DNA of 64,000 bases, from NCBI GenBank assembly GCA_000727475.1, contig KL647318.1:149491-213490 (forward strand), read 5' to 3'. The translations under genes and the position numbers were made by a program. Positions within the stretch are counted from its first letter, which is position 1; each line of letters opens with the position of its first letter. Origin of the DNA: Sarcocystis neurona (taxonomy: Eukaryota > Apicomplexa > Conoidasida > Eucoccidiorida > Sarcocystidae). This document shows positions 1 to 12,845 of the stretch, piece after piece. Under the pieces are notes generated by a model. That model was not told where the DNA came from, searched no databases, and saw only the letters and a list, made by a program, of their open reading frames with translations.

Positions 1-511
1 AGGTCCAGTTCGTCAGCAACGAGAGTGTTCGATAGAATCATGAAATGGTCGGACGTCTTCGTGAAAGATGGATTACGTGAGGCCATATAGAGGCCGACTG
101 TCCCAGTGGGCGTCCGAGGACAGGCACTGAATACGCGCGGAAAATAGCTGGAAAAAAAGCCGACGACAAAAAAACGTGTCATCCCTTTGTTTGCCCTCTT
201 CCTTATATCTCCGCTGAAAAACGTGATCTCTTTACCAACTCCTTCCGCAAAAACGTCCCGACCTTCTTCCTAGAATGACAGTTCCTGATTTTACCTCACG
301 GGTCGGAGCAGACGCTGCACAATAGTTGTGGGGCCTACGGCGACACAGCTGAAGTTATCCGTTATCGTGCATTCGAACGCAGTGGTCTAACGGCAGAGAA
401 CAAGACACGCTACAGACGAAATAGGTACCGTCTCTCTCACGTCCGTGTAGACGATACCGGAAGACTGTTCCGGACAAAACGGTATTACTTCCTCTACCAG
501 TAGGGGTTCTC

Positions 512-868
512 TTGTTGAAATGGAGAATCACTGCGTACACAGTGGTTGCTACAGACGTAGAAAAGTTCTTGCGGACAATAGGTTGTAGCTATCGATCACA
601 GCTTCTGTGTTGTTGCTTTTGTCAGAGCGATTCGGGGACGGAGGCCGTCGAATGCGTGGAGCCTGGAAGCTGTGTTTTAGAGGTGATTCACCAGTTCCAC
701 AAAAGCAATACGCTCTCGTTCACAGATGCGTCTCACGGTGATGCACTCTGGCAAGTGCATCGCTCGGCCTTACGACAGGATAGGAGCGACGAAAGCTTAA
801 CAGAGGCGCCGACGTCAAATGTCAGTGGCGGGGGTAGCAACGTACAAGGGACCTTTGTGGCAACGTAG
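512..868 (+). pseudogene. Array fragment with a Cys-containing helix-like segment
   Basis: An open stretch of 118 codons contains C-V-L-E-V-I-H-Q-F-H-x3-N-T-L near residues 53-68. This resembles the C-L-D-V-I-H-R-F-L-P-E-N-A-L segment at about 2,090-2,130, which suggests both are relics of the same exon. A pattern C-x3-(I/M)-(N/H)-x2-R-x4-L occurs at the start of coccidian SAG ectodomains, but the match is loose. No signal peptide precedes it and the first codon is not convincing. It is probably one decayed exon of the 1-18 kb array. Confidence 0.3.
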
Positions 869-1287
869 AAGGGACCTGTCTTATCCTTAGTTACACCTGC
901 ACTAAGCTGAAAGAAGATACTTGTTTCTTAAATCGCCTGCTGCCGCTCACTGCAGTTTTTGGCCTTTTGGAAAAAAAAAGCACATCCGTAACTGGAAGAG
1001 AACATGTCGAGATGGATAATGCACGAGCAGTATGCAACCAGTGTGCTGGGTGCAGTAAAGAGTAATTTCTTGGAAGAGAACCCTCTAGTCACGAGCAGTG
1101 CGCTGAGCCCGAGAACCGAGACTGTGTTCAGTCACTCCCGTTTGTGCAGATGAGCTACCAAAGGGGTGTGGACGGAAAAGAACTCAAGAGCGCAAAAGCA
1201 GACGCTTTCAATTCAACTTGGAGACTCCCTCGGTCGAGTTGCTTTTTCACCGTGTGTGGTCAGATAGGTCAGATAGAATGCAATACA

Positions 1288-1309
1288 TACATATATATAT
1301 ATATATATG
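1288..1309. repeat. (AT)n microsatellite
   Basis: Uninterrupted alternating A/T of about 20 bases inside the decayed array, preceded by 'acatac'. Confidence 0.85.
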
Positions 1310-1600
1310 AAACAGGAACCGCAAGCAGCACCCGCCACCAAGTTGAGAGGATGCATATCACAAGTGTCGACCAATCGCAGTGTCCGGTCGCAAAAAGCAT
1401 CTTGGTCTCAGTCGCAATTTGAGTTGCAGCGGGTTGTTCACAACCTTCACACCAAACGGAGCAGCGTCATTCCACAAGTGGTCCAAGCTAGCCGCGGCGT
1501 GGGAAAGTAAAATCTTCTGTCTTTTTCAGAAACCGTGGAGTCGAGATTAGCGAGGGAGCTACAAATGGAGGAGTCACGAAGTGCCGTCCGGTAGAGTGAC

Positions 1601-2278
1601 TTGATGCTGACGAGCACGGGATGTGCAGAGAGGGCGCATGGTTTGAATGTGTTATGTCCCCGATGTGTAGAGCTGCCCGGGATACACCGTGCCATGTGTC
1701 GACTTAGGGGACGAATTCTTTGCTCGTGCCGAGTAGACTCCGGTAGCCAGGACAGGACGTTCAACAGAAAACAGCAGAGGGTCGCAAGCTGGATGCTGTC
1801 TTCGAGTGAGGCGACACCAATTGTAGTCACGAAGCTGTCGCCATTTGGTAATCAACGATTACAGCGCGCTGCCTCCAAAGAAAAGGAGAAACAGGAAAGG
1901 GACCAGGAGGACCCACGTCGGTCTGCTTCGACGGTGGTGGACAGAGTGGACAGACTGTGGACCCTGCAGAGGTTTCGTCCTTTCAACGGAGCCGTTTCTT
2001 GTGCAGTGGCGGATGTCGCGAGCACCGGTGCTCTGGAACGAAGCGACCTGGAAGTAAGATGTCAAAATTGCAAGCAAAGAGATACGTGCCTCGACGTGAT
2101 CCACCGTTTTCTGCCGGAGAACGCTTTGCAACGTGGCACACTGCAGACGACAATGGGAGCGATGTGCTTGTACCGAGTAATGCGGGTCGTACAGAATGGG
2201 GCGGAGGGAGTGACATCGCGATCACAGCTCGTGGGGAGGATTTACGTCAGCGTGAACAACTGGGACATCATGAGTTAG
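1601..2278 (+). pseudogene. Longest open stretch of the decayed array (225 codons)
   Basis: The frame stays open from 1,601 to the TAG at 2,276. Its downstream half contains D-L-E-V-R-C-Q-N-C-K (near residues 148-157), which matches the array block D-L-E-V-R-R-H-N-R-K at 12.5 and 14.3 kb. It then continues through C-L-D-V-I-H-R-F. Stretches before about 1,880 do not resemble the other copies, so the ORF as a whole is probably not one protein. The sequence 'gGAAGTAAGA' at 2,050 looks like a splice donor and recurs at the same place in two other copies. Best read as one or two relic exons plus fortuitously open flanks. Confidence 0.3.
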
Positions 2279-3204
2279 GCTGTGGAAGAGTGCAGACGCT
2301 ATCTTTGGCGTCGTCCACCCGATGAGACAGACGGTACGTGAGGGAGCCGACGGGTTCGCCCACGGACAAAGAAGGCAACCGGCTCTCTCAATTGTGTACG
2401 AACGAGCGGAGCTTGTGCTGGCACGCGGAAGAAGGTGGCGGGGATCGCAGGCGATTCGGCGTGGTTGCACTTGAAGAGGACATCTACACAACGAATGTTT
2501 TGTGTATGCTCCAGAAAAAGGAAGTACTACACGTGAAACCGTCTGCGGCAGATCCCCATAATGACGGGGGTAAACACCATTTGGTCCAACTAAGTTGTCG
2601 TGATACTTCTCTGAGAGTAACAATTCAGTACTTCAACCTCGCGGGTGGATTCCGCGCGGAAACGCTGGAATGCGCTTTTTGATACTTCAAGTGGAAGTAA
2701 GCACCGGAGAAAAAGCACTAAAACTGGAAGTTTTGGAGGTGAATGCGGTGAGGGGACGATGTGAACGCGGCAGGTCGTGTCTTCGTTGACACGTGCATTA
2801 AGTTGAAAGTAGAGAGTTGTTTTGTCTGTTGCACGCGATGATTCAGTGTTGTCTCGTGCTGTTCGCAAAAAGCACCATTCGTTACTTAGACCGTCACATT
2901 AGATCTTATGCCGCAGAAACAGTGTACCACGCATGGCCACTGTGTTGGAAACCATAGAGGGTCGTGCGTCGGAAATGGGAGGCCCAACGGCAGAGCGCAC
3001 GCTTGCTGTAAGAGCCTACACCTTGTCTCCCGTTGTTCTGCGTGACAGGTCCAACAGCCGGGGGCAGCAGGATACTCAACCTTGTAGGCACAGTTGTTCG
3101 TTCTTTCAGCCATAGATACTCAGAGTCTAGCCAGTGTTTCTCTCTGTTGAAGAAAGCATGGTATTGATATGCGAATGAGAGCACAAAGCAGTACTTGTCT
3201 CTAA

Positions 3205-4790
3205 ATGGCGAGGGGCAGCTCAAAAATGTTGTTCCGCCATTATTATCCGTCACCCTTGGGAATGAATGCGTCGTGAGTCTGCACTACGCAGTTGAGCTGT
3301 AGAAGTCGTTCGCGTCCTCCATCATAAACGGCATGCTGTCATGCCCAGACTTGCGTCAAGGGAGCTGCGACGTGAGACAATACGGCCCTTTGCCTTGTAA
3401 AGACACCATTGAATCGAGATTTGTGGGGAAAACACAAGGTGAAGAAGAGGTGATGCCACCTCGTAGATCGAATTGATATTGAAGAACACAGTGCCACGCA
3501 AAGACGGCGCGATGCTTGAAAACGTTTTCTCGTTAGAGTTCTGAGATGCCAAGCCTACACCATGCGAACGCTCAATGAGCGAGATGAAGTTCTCGTTTCT
3601 GACGCGTTGTCCTTCGGGATAATGACAAAGTCGTCAACAGAAACGGACACGGGCACGCCAGCTAGGTGCGACAGTCGGAGCTACATCGGAGATCAGTGCG
3701 TTCACACGTGAGCAGCTCAAGAGCAAAACCAGGGAGGACGCACGCAGGTCTGCAGTCAAGACAATGGACCGCCTCGACAACCCGCAGGTATGTCCACTAA
3801 CAACGCATCCTCGTTTTCTGCCACACAGGCGGAAACCGGCCGCACAACTCGCGGAGCGTCAGAGCCGGACAATCTGAAATGACTGGATACAATGGCAAGC
3901 GAGTACGTACACGACCACGTGTGTTGTTTGATTTGCTGGTAAAGCTTACTCTGCGGTGTGCTACCATGTACACGCCAGCGAGGAGCTGGATGTCCGTTCA
4001 GGGGAGGGCGGAACAGATCTCTGCCGTGAGACGGTAGACGGTGTGAGAAGGCATGTCCTAGAGCTCACGGCTTGTCGCAACTAATTCAGCAAGTGAGAAG
4101 AACAGGAATATCAAAATAGGAAACGGAATGGCGTAGACTTCCTTATCGATGAGATCCATTTGGGGCGTGGGCGGATACGCTTGTGGCGAAGGGAGGAGAC
4201 TGGCGTTCGTATTACGTAGCAGGGAGCTGTAGTGACGCATGACGCACCCAGGGAATTAGAAGAGGTTGACAGGTGGAGTGGCTGATACGGCATGACCGTA
4301 TTCGCTCACGGTGTATGGCCAGGAAGTGATTTGAGTAGCTCGTTTGGAGGGAGAGATATGTGTGTCGAATCGTTTGCCTGAAATTTTTCAAGCAACTAGC
4401 AATGCTGGTTGCTTTAGCGGCCTTCCCGCTGCATCTGACTGGCGGCACTATTTCCGTGCGAAGCCGGTATGGGCCTTGCGAGGACCACGTTCTGCCCCCT
4501 TATGTCTCTCAGGCGGCGGTGAGCACTGCACAAACGGCATGAACGCTGAACGTTCACATAATGGACGCGACATCGTCCACTGATAGCTCGCATTTGTCAC
4601 AATATGATGCTGCTTTGTCGCTACTGCTATCGTGTGTGAAGATATTACAAGAGACACCTGCTGTTATTGTGAATTCGAGTGCGGTAGGGTGGTATACTGT
4701 GGTGAGTGATGAAGGGCGAGGACCCTTCGAGTCGAAAGCGGGCTACGGTGTCATTTGGAACTGATGTGGTGTGCATAGGTCGAGCCCGGG
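3205..4790 (+). pseudogene. Array copy, 3.2-4.8 kb (CKDAAQK-like block to terminal block)
   Basis: Blocks seen in order: 'gcagctcaaaaatgttg' at 3,214; 'ggtctgcagtcaagac' at 3,750; 'tacaatggcaagcgagtacgtac' at 3,898; 'attcagcaagtgagaag' at 4,083; 'ggcggcggtgagcactgca' at 4,510; and the terminal block around 4,650-4,765. The terminal block reads as an open segment with N-S-S-A-V-G-W-Y-T-V-V-S-D-E. No single frame joins these blocks. 'GGCGGCGGTGAGC' is donor-like and recurs at 14,940. Non-functional unless unusually spliced. Confidence 0.45.
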
Positions 4791-4812
4791 TTATGCAAAG
4801 TGAGTCGGAGCA

Positions 4813-4998
4813 GTGGTGTTGTTCTATTCGCATAAAATAGACCCTGTTATTGTCATTCTGCCTGACGACGAAGAATGGACGTGGGCGCGCCTAAGAACAC
4901 ATTTTTCGGTTGCGACGGACGCCGGTATTCCGTCTGTTTGCCGGACTCCAGAGGCTGCTTTGATCACTGAAAAAATGAGAAGAAGGCCTCGGGAATAA
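4813..4998 (+). pseudogene. Open segment after the 4.65-kb block
   Basis: Sixty-one codons carry E-W-T-W-A-R-L then a Cys and end R-R-R-P-R-E. The order (aromatic/Leu helix, Cys, basic tail ending at a stop) parallels the segments at 12,588-12,704 and 14,350-14,466, but identity is low. It may be a more diverged copy of the same terminal exon. Confidence 0.2.
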
Positions 4999-6119
4999 TC
5001 GTTTCTTAGACGGCGCTCGTGTTCATGAAAAATACTTGCGCAGGAAGTGTCTAACGTCTGCAGATTCTAGCTTGAATGGCATAAAGGTGCAGCAGAAAAG
5101 ACTTCTGTACGTTGGGACGTGCCCCTAAGTTTCAGCTGACGAGTAGTGCTCACACCTGTTGTTCCTGAAGTCCACTCCTGTTACTGCTTTTTTCGAAAAC
5201 GCTGTATGCTGCGGAGGAGACACTTGTAGGTCCCAAGCTGGAGCTTGACATGGAAACGCTTGTATCCCAGTGGCGGGTGAGCACTCCTGAATGGACATGG
5301 GCTTTAGAAACTCACGAATCGGACCCGACGTCGGTGGTCGCCAACTCCTCTTCGTTCCGCTTCCATTCTGCAAGTTGGGATGTAATTGCGGCCCTGTGAC
5401 TCTTACAGGCGGCATCAACTAAGGTGCTCAACAGAGTCGTAAATGGTCGCACGTTTTAGTGGAGGGCGAAACTCTACGACGCTGTTGGTTTATAACTGCG
5501 TTATAGTGTCGCAGGCGGAATATATTCAACACGCGTATTTAGGGGCCAACTGCTGCAGTGAACTGCTGAGCAGAGCCACTACATATTTGCTCTGAACAAA
5601 AACGGGAGGAGGCAACACGAATATCATTTGCCTGGCCTTCATTGCCACCTATATTTCTTTAGGCGCAGGTAAGTGCTCCAGCACGGCCTCGTCCTCCGGA
5701 GGACCTTTCGTCCTGTCTGCTAAAAAGACATCCTTCAGTTCAACCAGCTGTGTCAAGGCAGGCACTGCCCGAAAGTGTGAATTGGCACTTTACGGGTTTG
5801 ATTGTTGACGTAGAGGCTCGCTGCATAATCAGTGATAGCTGCAGACCCGAAATAGAAGCCACTGGACGCTTGCTTCCCGTTGCAGATCACAGGGTCCCGG
5901 TTGTTACTCCTTCAAGCGCTTCAGGGGAAGAAGCTGTAGACAGCGTGAAATTTTGGAAGTAGATTTCTGAGGTTCACCCTCTCATCACCGCAAACAATGC
6001 ACTCTCCGCTGTCGATTCGTACCACGCGGGCTCCACGTGGGTAAACAGATCGTTCGGCCTTCCGTCAGAAGGGCGGCCTTCAGAGCCGAGGAATGATTGC
6101 ACAGAAGGTGCAATTCTTC

Positions 6120-6760
6120 TTTTGGTGTATCGTCCTTTTGACGAAGCCTCGTCTTGTCCGTCGAGTGTGAAGAGCAGATTGTTCGACGTCTGGAGCGTTG
6201 ACAGAGGGCGGTGGGGAGATCACACGTTACATTGGCAAGCAAGTACGTACTCATCCTCGTGTGACCCATCAGTTAATGCCGGAGCGTATCTCACCTTGTG
6301 TACACGAGATGGCGCTCAAGGGGACGGAGGGCCTTTCGTCGCTACCGGTAGTCATGTCGAGTTACTCAAGGTATGATAATAACACGATTGCACTGAGATA
6401 AACAACGAAGGGATGTCGACGCGCTTCTCGGCGGTGTACAGTGGATGATACAGGTGGGATTCACATATCAGTAACTAACTGTGCTTGTGTGCCAGTCGTA
6501 TTGGCTGCTGCTGAGGTTGTGCTGGAGCAGACGAGGAGTGGAGGAAGCCGTGAGGGGTCAGGAATACTTCAGCGTGGTTATGCGGCGAGGAGGATGTTCG
6601 CGGAGGGGCTCTGTGGGTGTCCCTCTAGGATCTCTCTGGGCCAAGCTGTTCGCGGTAGATTCGCGCAATCAATGAGTATCAGTTCTTCACTGACAGTCCC
6701 TATTAATCGACTATAAGAGTACCAATTACGTACCAAGGAGGTACGAATAGATTCTAGGTG
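6120..6760 (+). pseudogene. Array copy fragment, 6.1-6.8 kb
   Basis: 'cattggcaagcaagtacgtactcatcc' at about 6,230 aligns with 'caatcgcaagaaagtacgtacccatca' at 14,285, with the same spacing to flanking blocks. The region downstream (6,480-6,720) is open in two frames but matches no other copy convincingly. No intact gene is visible. Confidence 0.35.
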
Positions 6761-9440
6761 AGAACTTTTTATGGGGCTTTGTGTGACTGACCAGCAGTTG
6801 AGCAGTGCAGAAAGCGCAGAATGAACGGACAACCGCGTGGTAGAAGCTGCCTCATCCACTGCCTATTCGTAGTGTTGTCACTACCCGTCTGCTGAAGCTG
6901 ACAGGAGAGAACCGCATGCGAAAGCACACTACAGAGGACACCTACTGGTGTTGGAAATAGGCATGTGGAAGAAAGGTACGCCATGGCGGACGAGGGAGGA
7001 AGAGGATCCTGGGAAATTGTCATTAGATCTGAGATGTCGTGTGCAAAGGGCACAAGCGTCAAGGGGATGGAGCGACGTTTGCAGACGGCGATGCGGCGGG
7101 TAAAGTATACGTTGGCTGAGTTTCTTCCCGCGGGGAGGCGACATGAAGGCGACGCGCGTTGTATTTAGCGTCACCTGCAATGTAATGAGAGTAGAGTGTT
7201 TTTGACCTGTTGTCTTGGGACTTTCAGCGTTGTAGGCTGGAAAGAGAAGACTGCCCATCTGGAGAAGAAACTTTCGCAATTCAGATCACTAGGTCAGCGT
7301 TGCTGTGCAGAACCACTACATGGTAGATCGCAAATAGAAGGGGAACAGCTTAGTGTTAGGCACTCGAAATGGGAACCGTAATGCGATGCAAGGCGTGTCC
7401 GATGAAGGCGAGGGAGCACGCTTTTCCCCCGCTGTTTTATGTTACCGAAGACAGGAGGATTTCCATTTGTGTAGCCGTAGCGGTTCAGTCCTTCAAAAGA
7501 ATTTCATTGTATTGCAGACTGCTCGCCTCACAGCTTTACGGACAGTATGACGAGTAGAGTTTGAACGCAGCACAAGCCCCTCAGTCTCCGAAATCCCTGT
7601 GTTTCGTCACTGCAGAGGAAGAGGAAGTTTTGTGCCTGAATCACGGAGTCGACCTGAGCGGGCTGGTTTACACCCTCCAGCACGAACACGGAACACTGGT
7701 CGTTCCATAGGTGCGCCAGGATACCTGCGGCATCATTTAGTATATTTCTCAGTCTTTTGAGAAAAGATCAGCTTCCTCATCGGCAGAACAAATAGGAAAA
7801 AGGAGGTCTTGGTGTACTTACCAGAGTCGAGTGGGTATTCAGTAGCGTGCGTTGCGCAGGGGTGTGGTGTTCAAAGAGACTTTTTTTTGCCGGCGTTCAC
7901 AGGCGTCGAGTATGTATCAAGCAAAGTGTACATGAGAGAGTCAACATCCTCACTTCCTTCCGAAAGCGCGTACAAGAGAGTCAACAGAAGAAACGCACAG
8001 GAGTGCAGGGTCAGTGCGGCCGTCACACCGGGCAGCGCCAGTTGTGATCCCAACTGTAGCACCACTCAAAATTGTACTGTTTAAGAACAGTACGGCCTTG
8101 GGCGGGCAGAAACGCGAGAAAGAAAAGGCAGGACGCACATGGGTCTGCAATTAAGAGCTGGATTGTGGGTACGACCGGCGTGCGCACCACGCGTTTGCTT
8201 GTCCGTCGCATATGCACAAACTGAAGGCGCGACGCGTTGATCATCAGTGCGAAAGAGCCGGTGAATGAGGCATCACATTTGGTCGCGCGCCCCCGAGCCT
8301 CGTGTGCCCCAGGGAGAGCCGGTACCGCGTAGATAGTAGTCCGAAACGATTGTAGTATAGGACGGTCACAGTCGGTGGCGTAACGTGTCTCTTCAATCAG
8401 CGCTCGTGTCGGGCAACTCAGCGAGTGAGGGCAACGCCAACACTTCGAACGGGTTAACGGAGACGGAGTAACGTAGGCCCTGGTTTTGGTTGCGTGTACC
8501 GAATGACCCACACAGGACTCGAGCGAGCCGAAGATTCAGATTCTGGCTAAAAGGAAGGATGGGGTTCTGACTGTGCAGGATTGGGGGAGGGAATCGGATG
8601 ACTCAGGCGAAAGCGGAGAGCAGGAGTCGGCATTGGTGGGCGAGTATGCAGTAGGGGGATATTTGCGAAGGGTTTACTCTGTACATATTCAGTTAAACAA
8701 CGTTCTCTGTGCGTCGAGCCGTTCTCTGGATATTCGCATGAGCAACGCAGTGGAGAACGCATGGCTGCAGCAGGTTCTCTGTACTACGTCTCTGGAAATT
8801 CCAGTTCGGTACGGCGGAAGTGCAGGCGAGTTCCAACTTGGGACGTTGTCTGGCCTTACGTTTCTCTCAGATGCAAGTGAGCACGACATAAAAGGCTTAA
8901 GCGTTGACGATTCTCGGTACAGTTGCGACACCTGGCACTGACGACTCGTCGTGTTCCCTCTGCAAATGTGCTTTATGATAGCAGTAGCGTGCGTGAACAT
9001 GATAGTGAGGGTGCCTTTTAATGGTGGAATAAAAACGCGGGAGAATAATTAATTAAAATGAATGATAAGGCACGAGGATCCTGAAAAAGCGGAAGGAAAT
9101 CAGCGAGGTCACGTTGTAGAGCTATGGAGTTTGCCCTTGGGGTGGGGTTCCGCAGAGGGTGGTCGAACGGTGGCCCTGCATTCTGGATGAGTTTAGGGTG
9201 GGGGGGGGGCCACGTAAAAGCGGCCCGTCATTTCTACAGCGGCGTGTCCATCAGTGGGTCGGTAGTGACTTGTCCTGTGTCTTGCCTGCTGTTTCTCAGT
9301 GCTGGTCCCGACCTGCTTGGAAGAAACAGACACCATTCGTGAATCAGACAATTGTACTGCGGGAGAAACTGAGTGAGCGGTGTAAGACATACGGCAAACA
9401 AGATGGAAAAAGTATAGCCTTCTGCGGCAACAGTAAGAAG
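6761..9440. other. Diverged interior of the array, no intact gene
   Basis: Only weak block matches are visible, for example 'gtctgcaattaagagctgg' at 8,140 against 14,149. Several ORFs of 60-160 codons exist on both strands (the longest is 8,023-8,511 on -), but none has family features or paired splice sites. A run of ten G lies at 9,200-9,209. Confidence 0.4.
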
Positions 9441-9449
9441 TCCACTGGC

Positions 9450-10720
9450 AGCAAGTAGGTTGTGCTGTAAACACAATGCTGTGCGCCTTCGTTCCTCTTG
9501 TTGTAGAAGGCATTTCAAATAGCTGAGGGCAGAAAAATGTTCAACAATGTGAACGTTGCTGCTCACGTGTTCATGTGGGAACTCACTCATTAAAGAATGC
9601 TCACCGCACAATTTTAAGTTGGAGGGTAGTGGAATATACGGCAACCAGCACCACCCCGAAGGCTGCGAAGATGCAGCTCAAAAATGTTGGACAGTCTCTG
9701 TGTGCGGAAAGATAGCATGGTGGGTGCGGAACCGCGGAATTAGACTGCCCAAGTTATATAACGTTTATCACAAACAAAGCGCCGTCATTTCCAATTGTGC
9801 GCCAGAACAGCTGAGAGTTGAAAGCATATCTGAAGGGACATGAGATAAAACGAGCAAGGAGAAGTACACAGGGCGACCTGATGGTGGACTGAATTAATAG
9901 AGAAGATTACGGTGATATGAGGAGAGGGCGCTGAGGTCCACGTGCATGTTTCAGGTGCAACAAGGAAACGCCATGCGGGAAGTCTAGCAGCGAGACGAAT
10001 TCCTCGTTCTGGTGGCAGTGTTCGAAGGAAAGGTAGTCCACAGGAAAAAGTAGAGCTGCTCACTAGAGACAAGGGGTCAGGCAATGGTGTGTCACAAGGA
10101 CAGCACTTACGAATGCATTCCCCTGTGATCCACCATTTGCGTCTGGACCGTGTTGTGCGGGCCAGTACCATGTCTACGTCGTCTAGAGCTGGTTGTGCGT
10201 TCAGACTATAACGCAGCGAGTGCGTATAATGAGGCCGTGCAAGCTGGGCCGGAAGAACTCTGACCGCATTTGCCACCCGGTGAGTAATTCAGCTAGTGGG
10301 ATCAACTGGAATATTTTGGCATGGAAAAAACAGGAAGGCAGACGCGGTTCCAGGCCGTTAATCGTGATGGTGCTGACGAGAATGAGCCCAGAAACTCGCC
10401 TACAAGGAAGGCAGCAGCCAGTTGTCTCTGCTGTGTACGAAAAACGGAGACTGTGTAGATGCAAGCGAAGTATGAGAAGGTGTCAGGACTTCCCACTACT
10501 TCGTCGTGATTCTGCCCTACGAAGAGATCTGAACGGGAAGTGCTACGTGTACGTCCTGCAGAAAGCGCCGTCTTCGGTCCCATCGGTCGGCCCGACACTC
10601 CTGTATTAAGTGCCGTTCAAACTGATTTGTCCAGTGCCTGTTCCGTGGTATTCGATCGAGAGGGTATCAATCCTCCACCAAGGACATATGGACAGATTTT
10701 AAGTCAAAGCCTTGCAGTGG
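9450..10720 (+). pseudogene. Array copy, 9.45-10.7 kb
   Basis: The K..CC..SL.LL-type block at 9,453 already has stop codons. The next block, at 9,556-9,843, is open for 95 codons and contains G-C-E-D-A-A-Q-K-C-W followed by Y-N-V-Y-H-K-Q-S-A-V-I-S. In coccidian SAG proteins a C-x2-A-V-x2-W-K helix is followed by a V-S-F-x-x-L-Y-N-P strand, and the order here is reminiscent. Then follow 'aattcagctagtgggatcaac' (10,285) and a block at 10,435-10,515 whose 'ggatgcaagaaaag..gtgtcaggag' counterpart lies at 14,685. Frames change between blocks. Confidence 0.45.
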
Positions 10721-10849
10721 GTCTCTGCGTCTCTTAGCTGCTGGTGAGCACGATGCTTTGTGTAAAGTCGAGCAGCTGACTGTCCACACAGGAAATGCAG
10801 AGCAGCTCTGCAGAAGAGCGCCGATGCAGAGCGACTCTTTAGGAAACGG

Positions 10850-11200
10850 CGGTGCACGAAGGACGCTACCTACTGCGCCTACTCGTGGCAAATTACTCAG
10901 CTGGTGAGAACCACACGCATATCTTCAGTTGGGAAACGCAAGAGTGTAGGAACTTCTTTCGAAAGAATCTACCGTGGACGACGGGACCCGAGGCAGCCGA
11001 AGGTTGCGCTTGTAAGGAACGGGGGGCTGGCATTTCAATTGTGTAGAAACCAGCGTGGAGCGTCCTGGCGCAGGCGAAGAGTGGAAATAACACTTCAGTA
11101 GCCGTCGACGACTCGACACGTCTGTGCTTTGAAAAGCACATCTGCGTAGAAACCCGTGGTTGTGTGTGCCGTGGAAAGGACTTCTGTACATCGTACCGTC
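10850..11200 (+). pseudogene. Short extra array fragment, 10.85-11.2 kb
   Basis: This repeats only the middle of the unit. 'ttactcagctggtgagaacc' at 10,890 is followed by 'cttcagttgggaaacgcaag', then by 'aaggaacggggggctggcat' at 11,014, which aligns with 'aaggaaaggaaggggctggt' at 14,632. It sits about 600 bp after the equivalent block of the preceding copy, so it looks like a partial duplication. Confidence 0.45.
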
Positions 11201-11273
11201 TGCTCGATATTCACATACTGAACAAAGTGCATAAGAGTTGATCCCAAGAAGTCTACCCAGTAGCTGAGTAGAG

Positions 11274-11470
11274 GTGTCTTGCCTTCATTGGCAAGAACGT
11301 TTGACTATCTGTTGCGAACACTTGCCTTCAGTGTAGTTCCCGGCCTGTCTGGACGTATCAATCACGGTGTCTTGCCTTCACTGGCAAGAGTATTTGACCA
11401 ACCGTTGCGAATTCTCCCCCGGCTTGCCTTCAGCGTAGTTCCCGGCATGTCTGGACGTAGCACTCGTGTT
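11274..11470 (+). repeat. 93-bp direct tandem repeat, two copies
   Basis: 'gtgtcttgccttca' starts at 11,274 and again at 11,367. Each copy continues through 'ttggcaaga', 'gttgcga', 'cttgccttcagygtagttcccggc' and 'tgtctggacgta'. The second copy carries a small insertion. One + frame stays open through both copies (11,279-11,512) and gives the repeated motif L-P-S-L-A-R-x-F-D...F-S-V-V-P-G-x-S-G-R. Lies between two array copies. Confidence 0.85.
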
Positions 11471-11573
11471 ACATACAGCTCTGACAGGGTCGATGTTGCA
11501 TCGACATCGTAGGACATGCGACGGGTGGGTCTGAAAAATTTGGGATTGTGGACTGGAGGTGACCACTCAAATG

Positions 11574-12845
11574 GCAGGAAGTACGCGAGTCGATAAGCAA
11601 AGCGGTGCATATTTTCCCTCCTGTTGCTGTACATGACAGAGAAAGTCCAGGGCAGAAGATTTGTCAACCACGCAATGGCAGTTGTATCCACGCTCAGAAG
11701 TCTGTTCACTTCGTGGAGAGTGTTCGTCACCTACGCTTGTAGAAAGTATATGCGATGTGGTGTAGAAGAGCATAGTACGCCTTCAAGTTGCAAAGATGCA
11801 GCTCAAAAAAGTTGTCCCATCACTACGTCCTATCGCCTCAGAGAAGAGGGAATCTTGTAGGCCTGACTCGCGGAACTTTCCGTACGGGGTACTTCACGAT
11901 ACCCGTAACATTTCTGGAGTCGACATTGTCGAATTTGGGCCTCACCTGCCGCAGGTTGGTTGATGGGTTACTTATACATCAGTCCTGATACAGCAGGGTC
12001 GAGAGTCGCTGAAGAAGTATGGGGATGGAAGACCCGAGGGTACACTCTGGTGGGTGAAATTGATTAACTGGAACGTGACAATATGCGAAAAGGATACGGG
12101 ATTCGAGAAAATTCGTTTTACCTGCGCTAGTGAGTTCCATAGTTCAGCCTCGGGAAGGCTTTCCGAACAGGCCAAAACCGTCCCTGGGGGCGCATAGAGC
12201 CCCGGTCAAAGGACAATATTGTCATCCGAAAAGGGGAGAAGCGCGCAAGTTGAATGCACCGGCCGTGTTGTGCGGCAGCAGTAGCAAGCGTACGCCTACC
12301 ACCACGCGGAAGGCAACAACCACATATCCGTGTTTTCGTGCTCTAACAAAAGCAACAGGGGCGCGGAGGACGGCGCATGGAGGTCTGCAACTTTGGTGGA
12401 CAGTTTGTGCATCCTGCGTGTGCAAAATTTTTCCAAAGGAACTCTGTCCTCCCTGACGCATATTCAGCAACGGATGGTGCGATCCGACGAGCACCAACGC
12501 AAGGTGATCTGGAAGTAAGACGTCACAATCGCAAGGAAGTAGGTACCCACTACGGCGTGGAATCTCATTTGTCAATTGTACGTCGTGGACGGTGAATACA
12601 CTGGGTGGAATTTGGAGCAGCTGAATGCGCTCGCAGCAAAACGTGGGATGACTATGTGCAATTATGAAAATGTGGAACGCAAGTGTAGAAGAAAGCCATA
12701 CTAGATGAGACGGGAGAACTGGTTTTTGCAGTCGTTACACACGGAAACCAATTCAGCTAGTGAGAAGTACACGACAGTCCTCAGTTGGCAAGAGGACGAA
12801 CCTGGCTCTACTCCCTGCGATATTCATCTTCTGAGGTAGATGGGA
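11574..12845 (+). pseudogene. Array copy, 11.6-12.8 kb, with a visible frameshift
   Basis: Blocks: Y-M-T-E-K-V-Q-G near 11,625, S-S-C-K-D-A-A-Q-K at 11,783, 'gagtcgctgaagaagtatgggg' at 12,001, 'acgcggaaggcaacaacc' at 12,303, D-L-E-V-R-R-H-N-R-K from 12,508, and 'ccaattcagctagtgagaag' at 12,757. The D-L-E-V-R-R frame ends at a TGA at about 12,590. The continuation G-E-Y-T-G-W-N-L-E-Q-L-N-A-L-A-A-K-R-G lies in another frame immediately after. The 14.3-kb copy joins these two parts without interruption, which shows that this copy is frameshifted. Confidence 0.55.

Noticed and set aside
9200..9209. G-quadruplex at the run of ten G
   Set aside because: Only one long G-run plus a neighbouring GGG; no four separated G-tracts.
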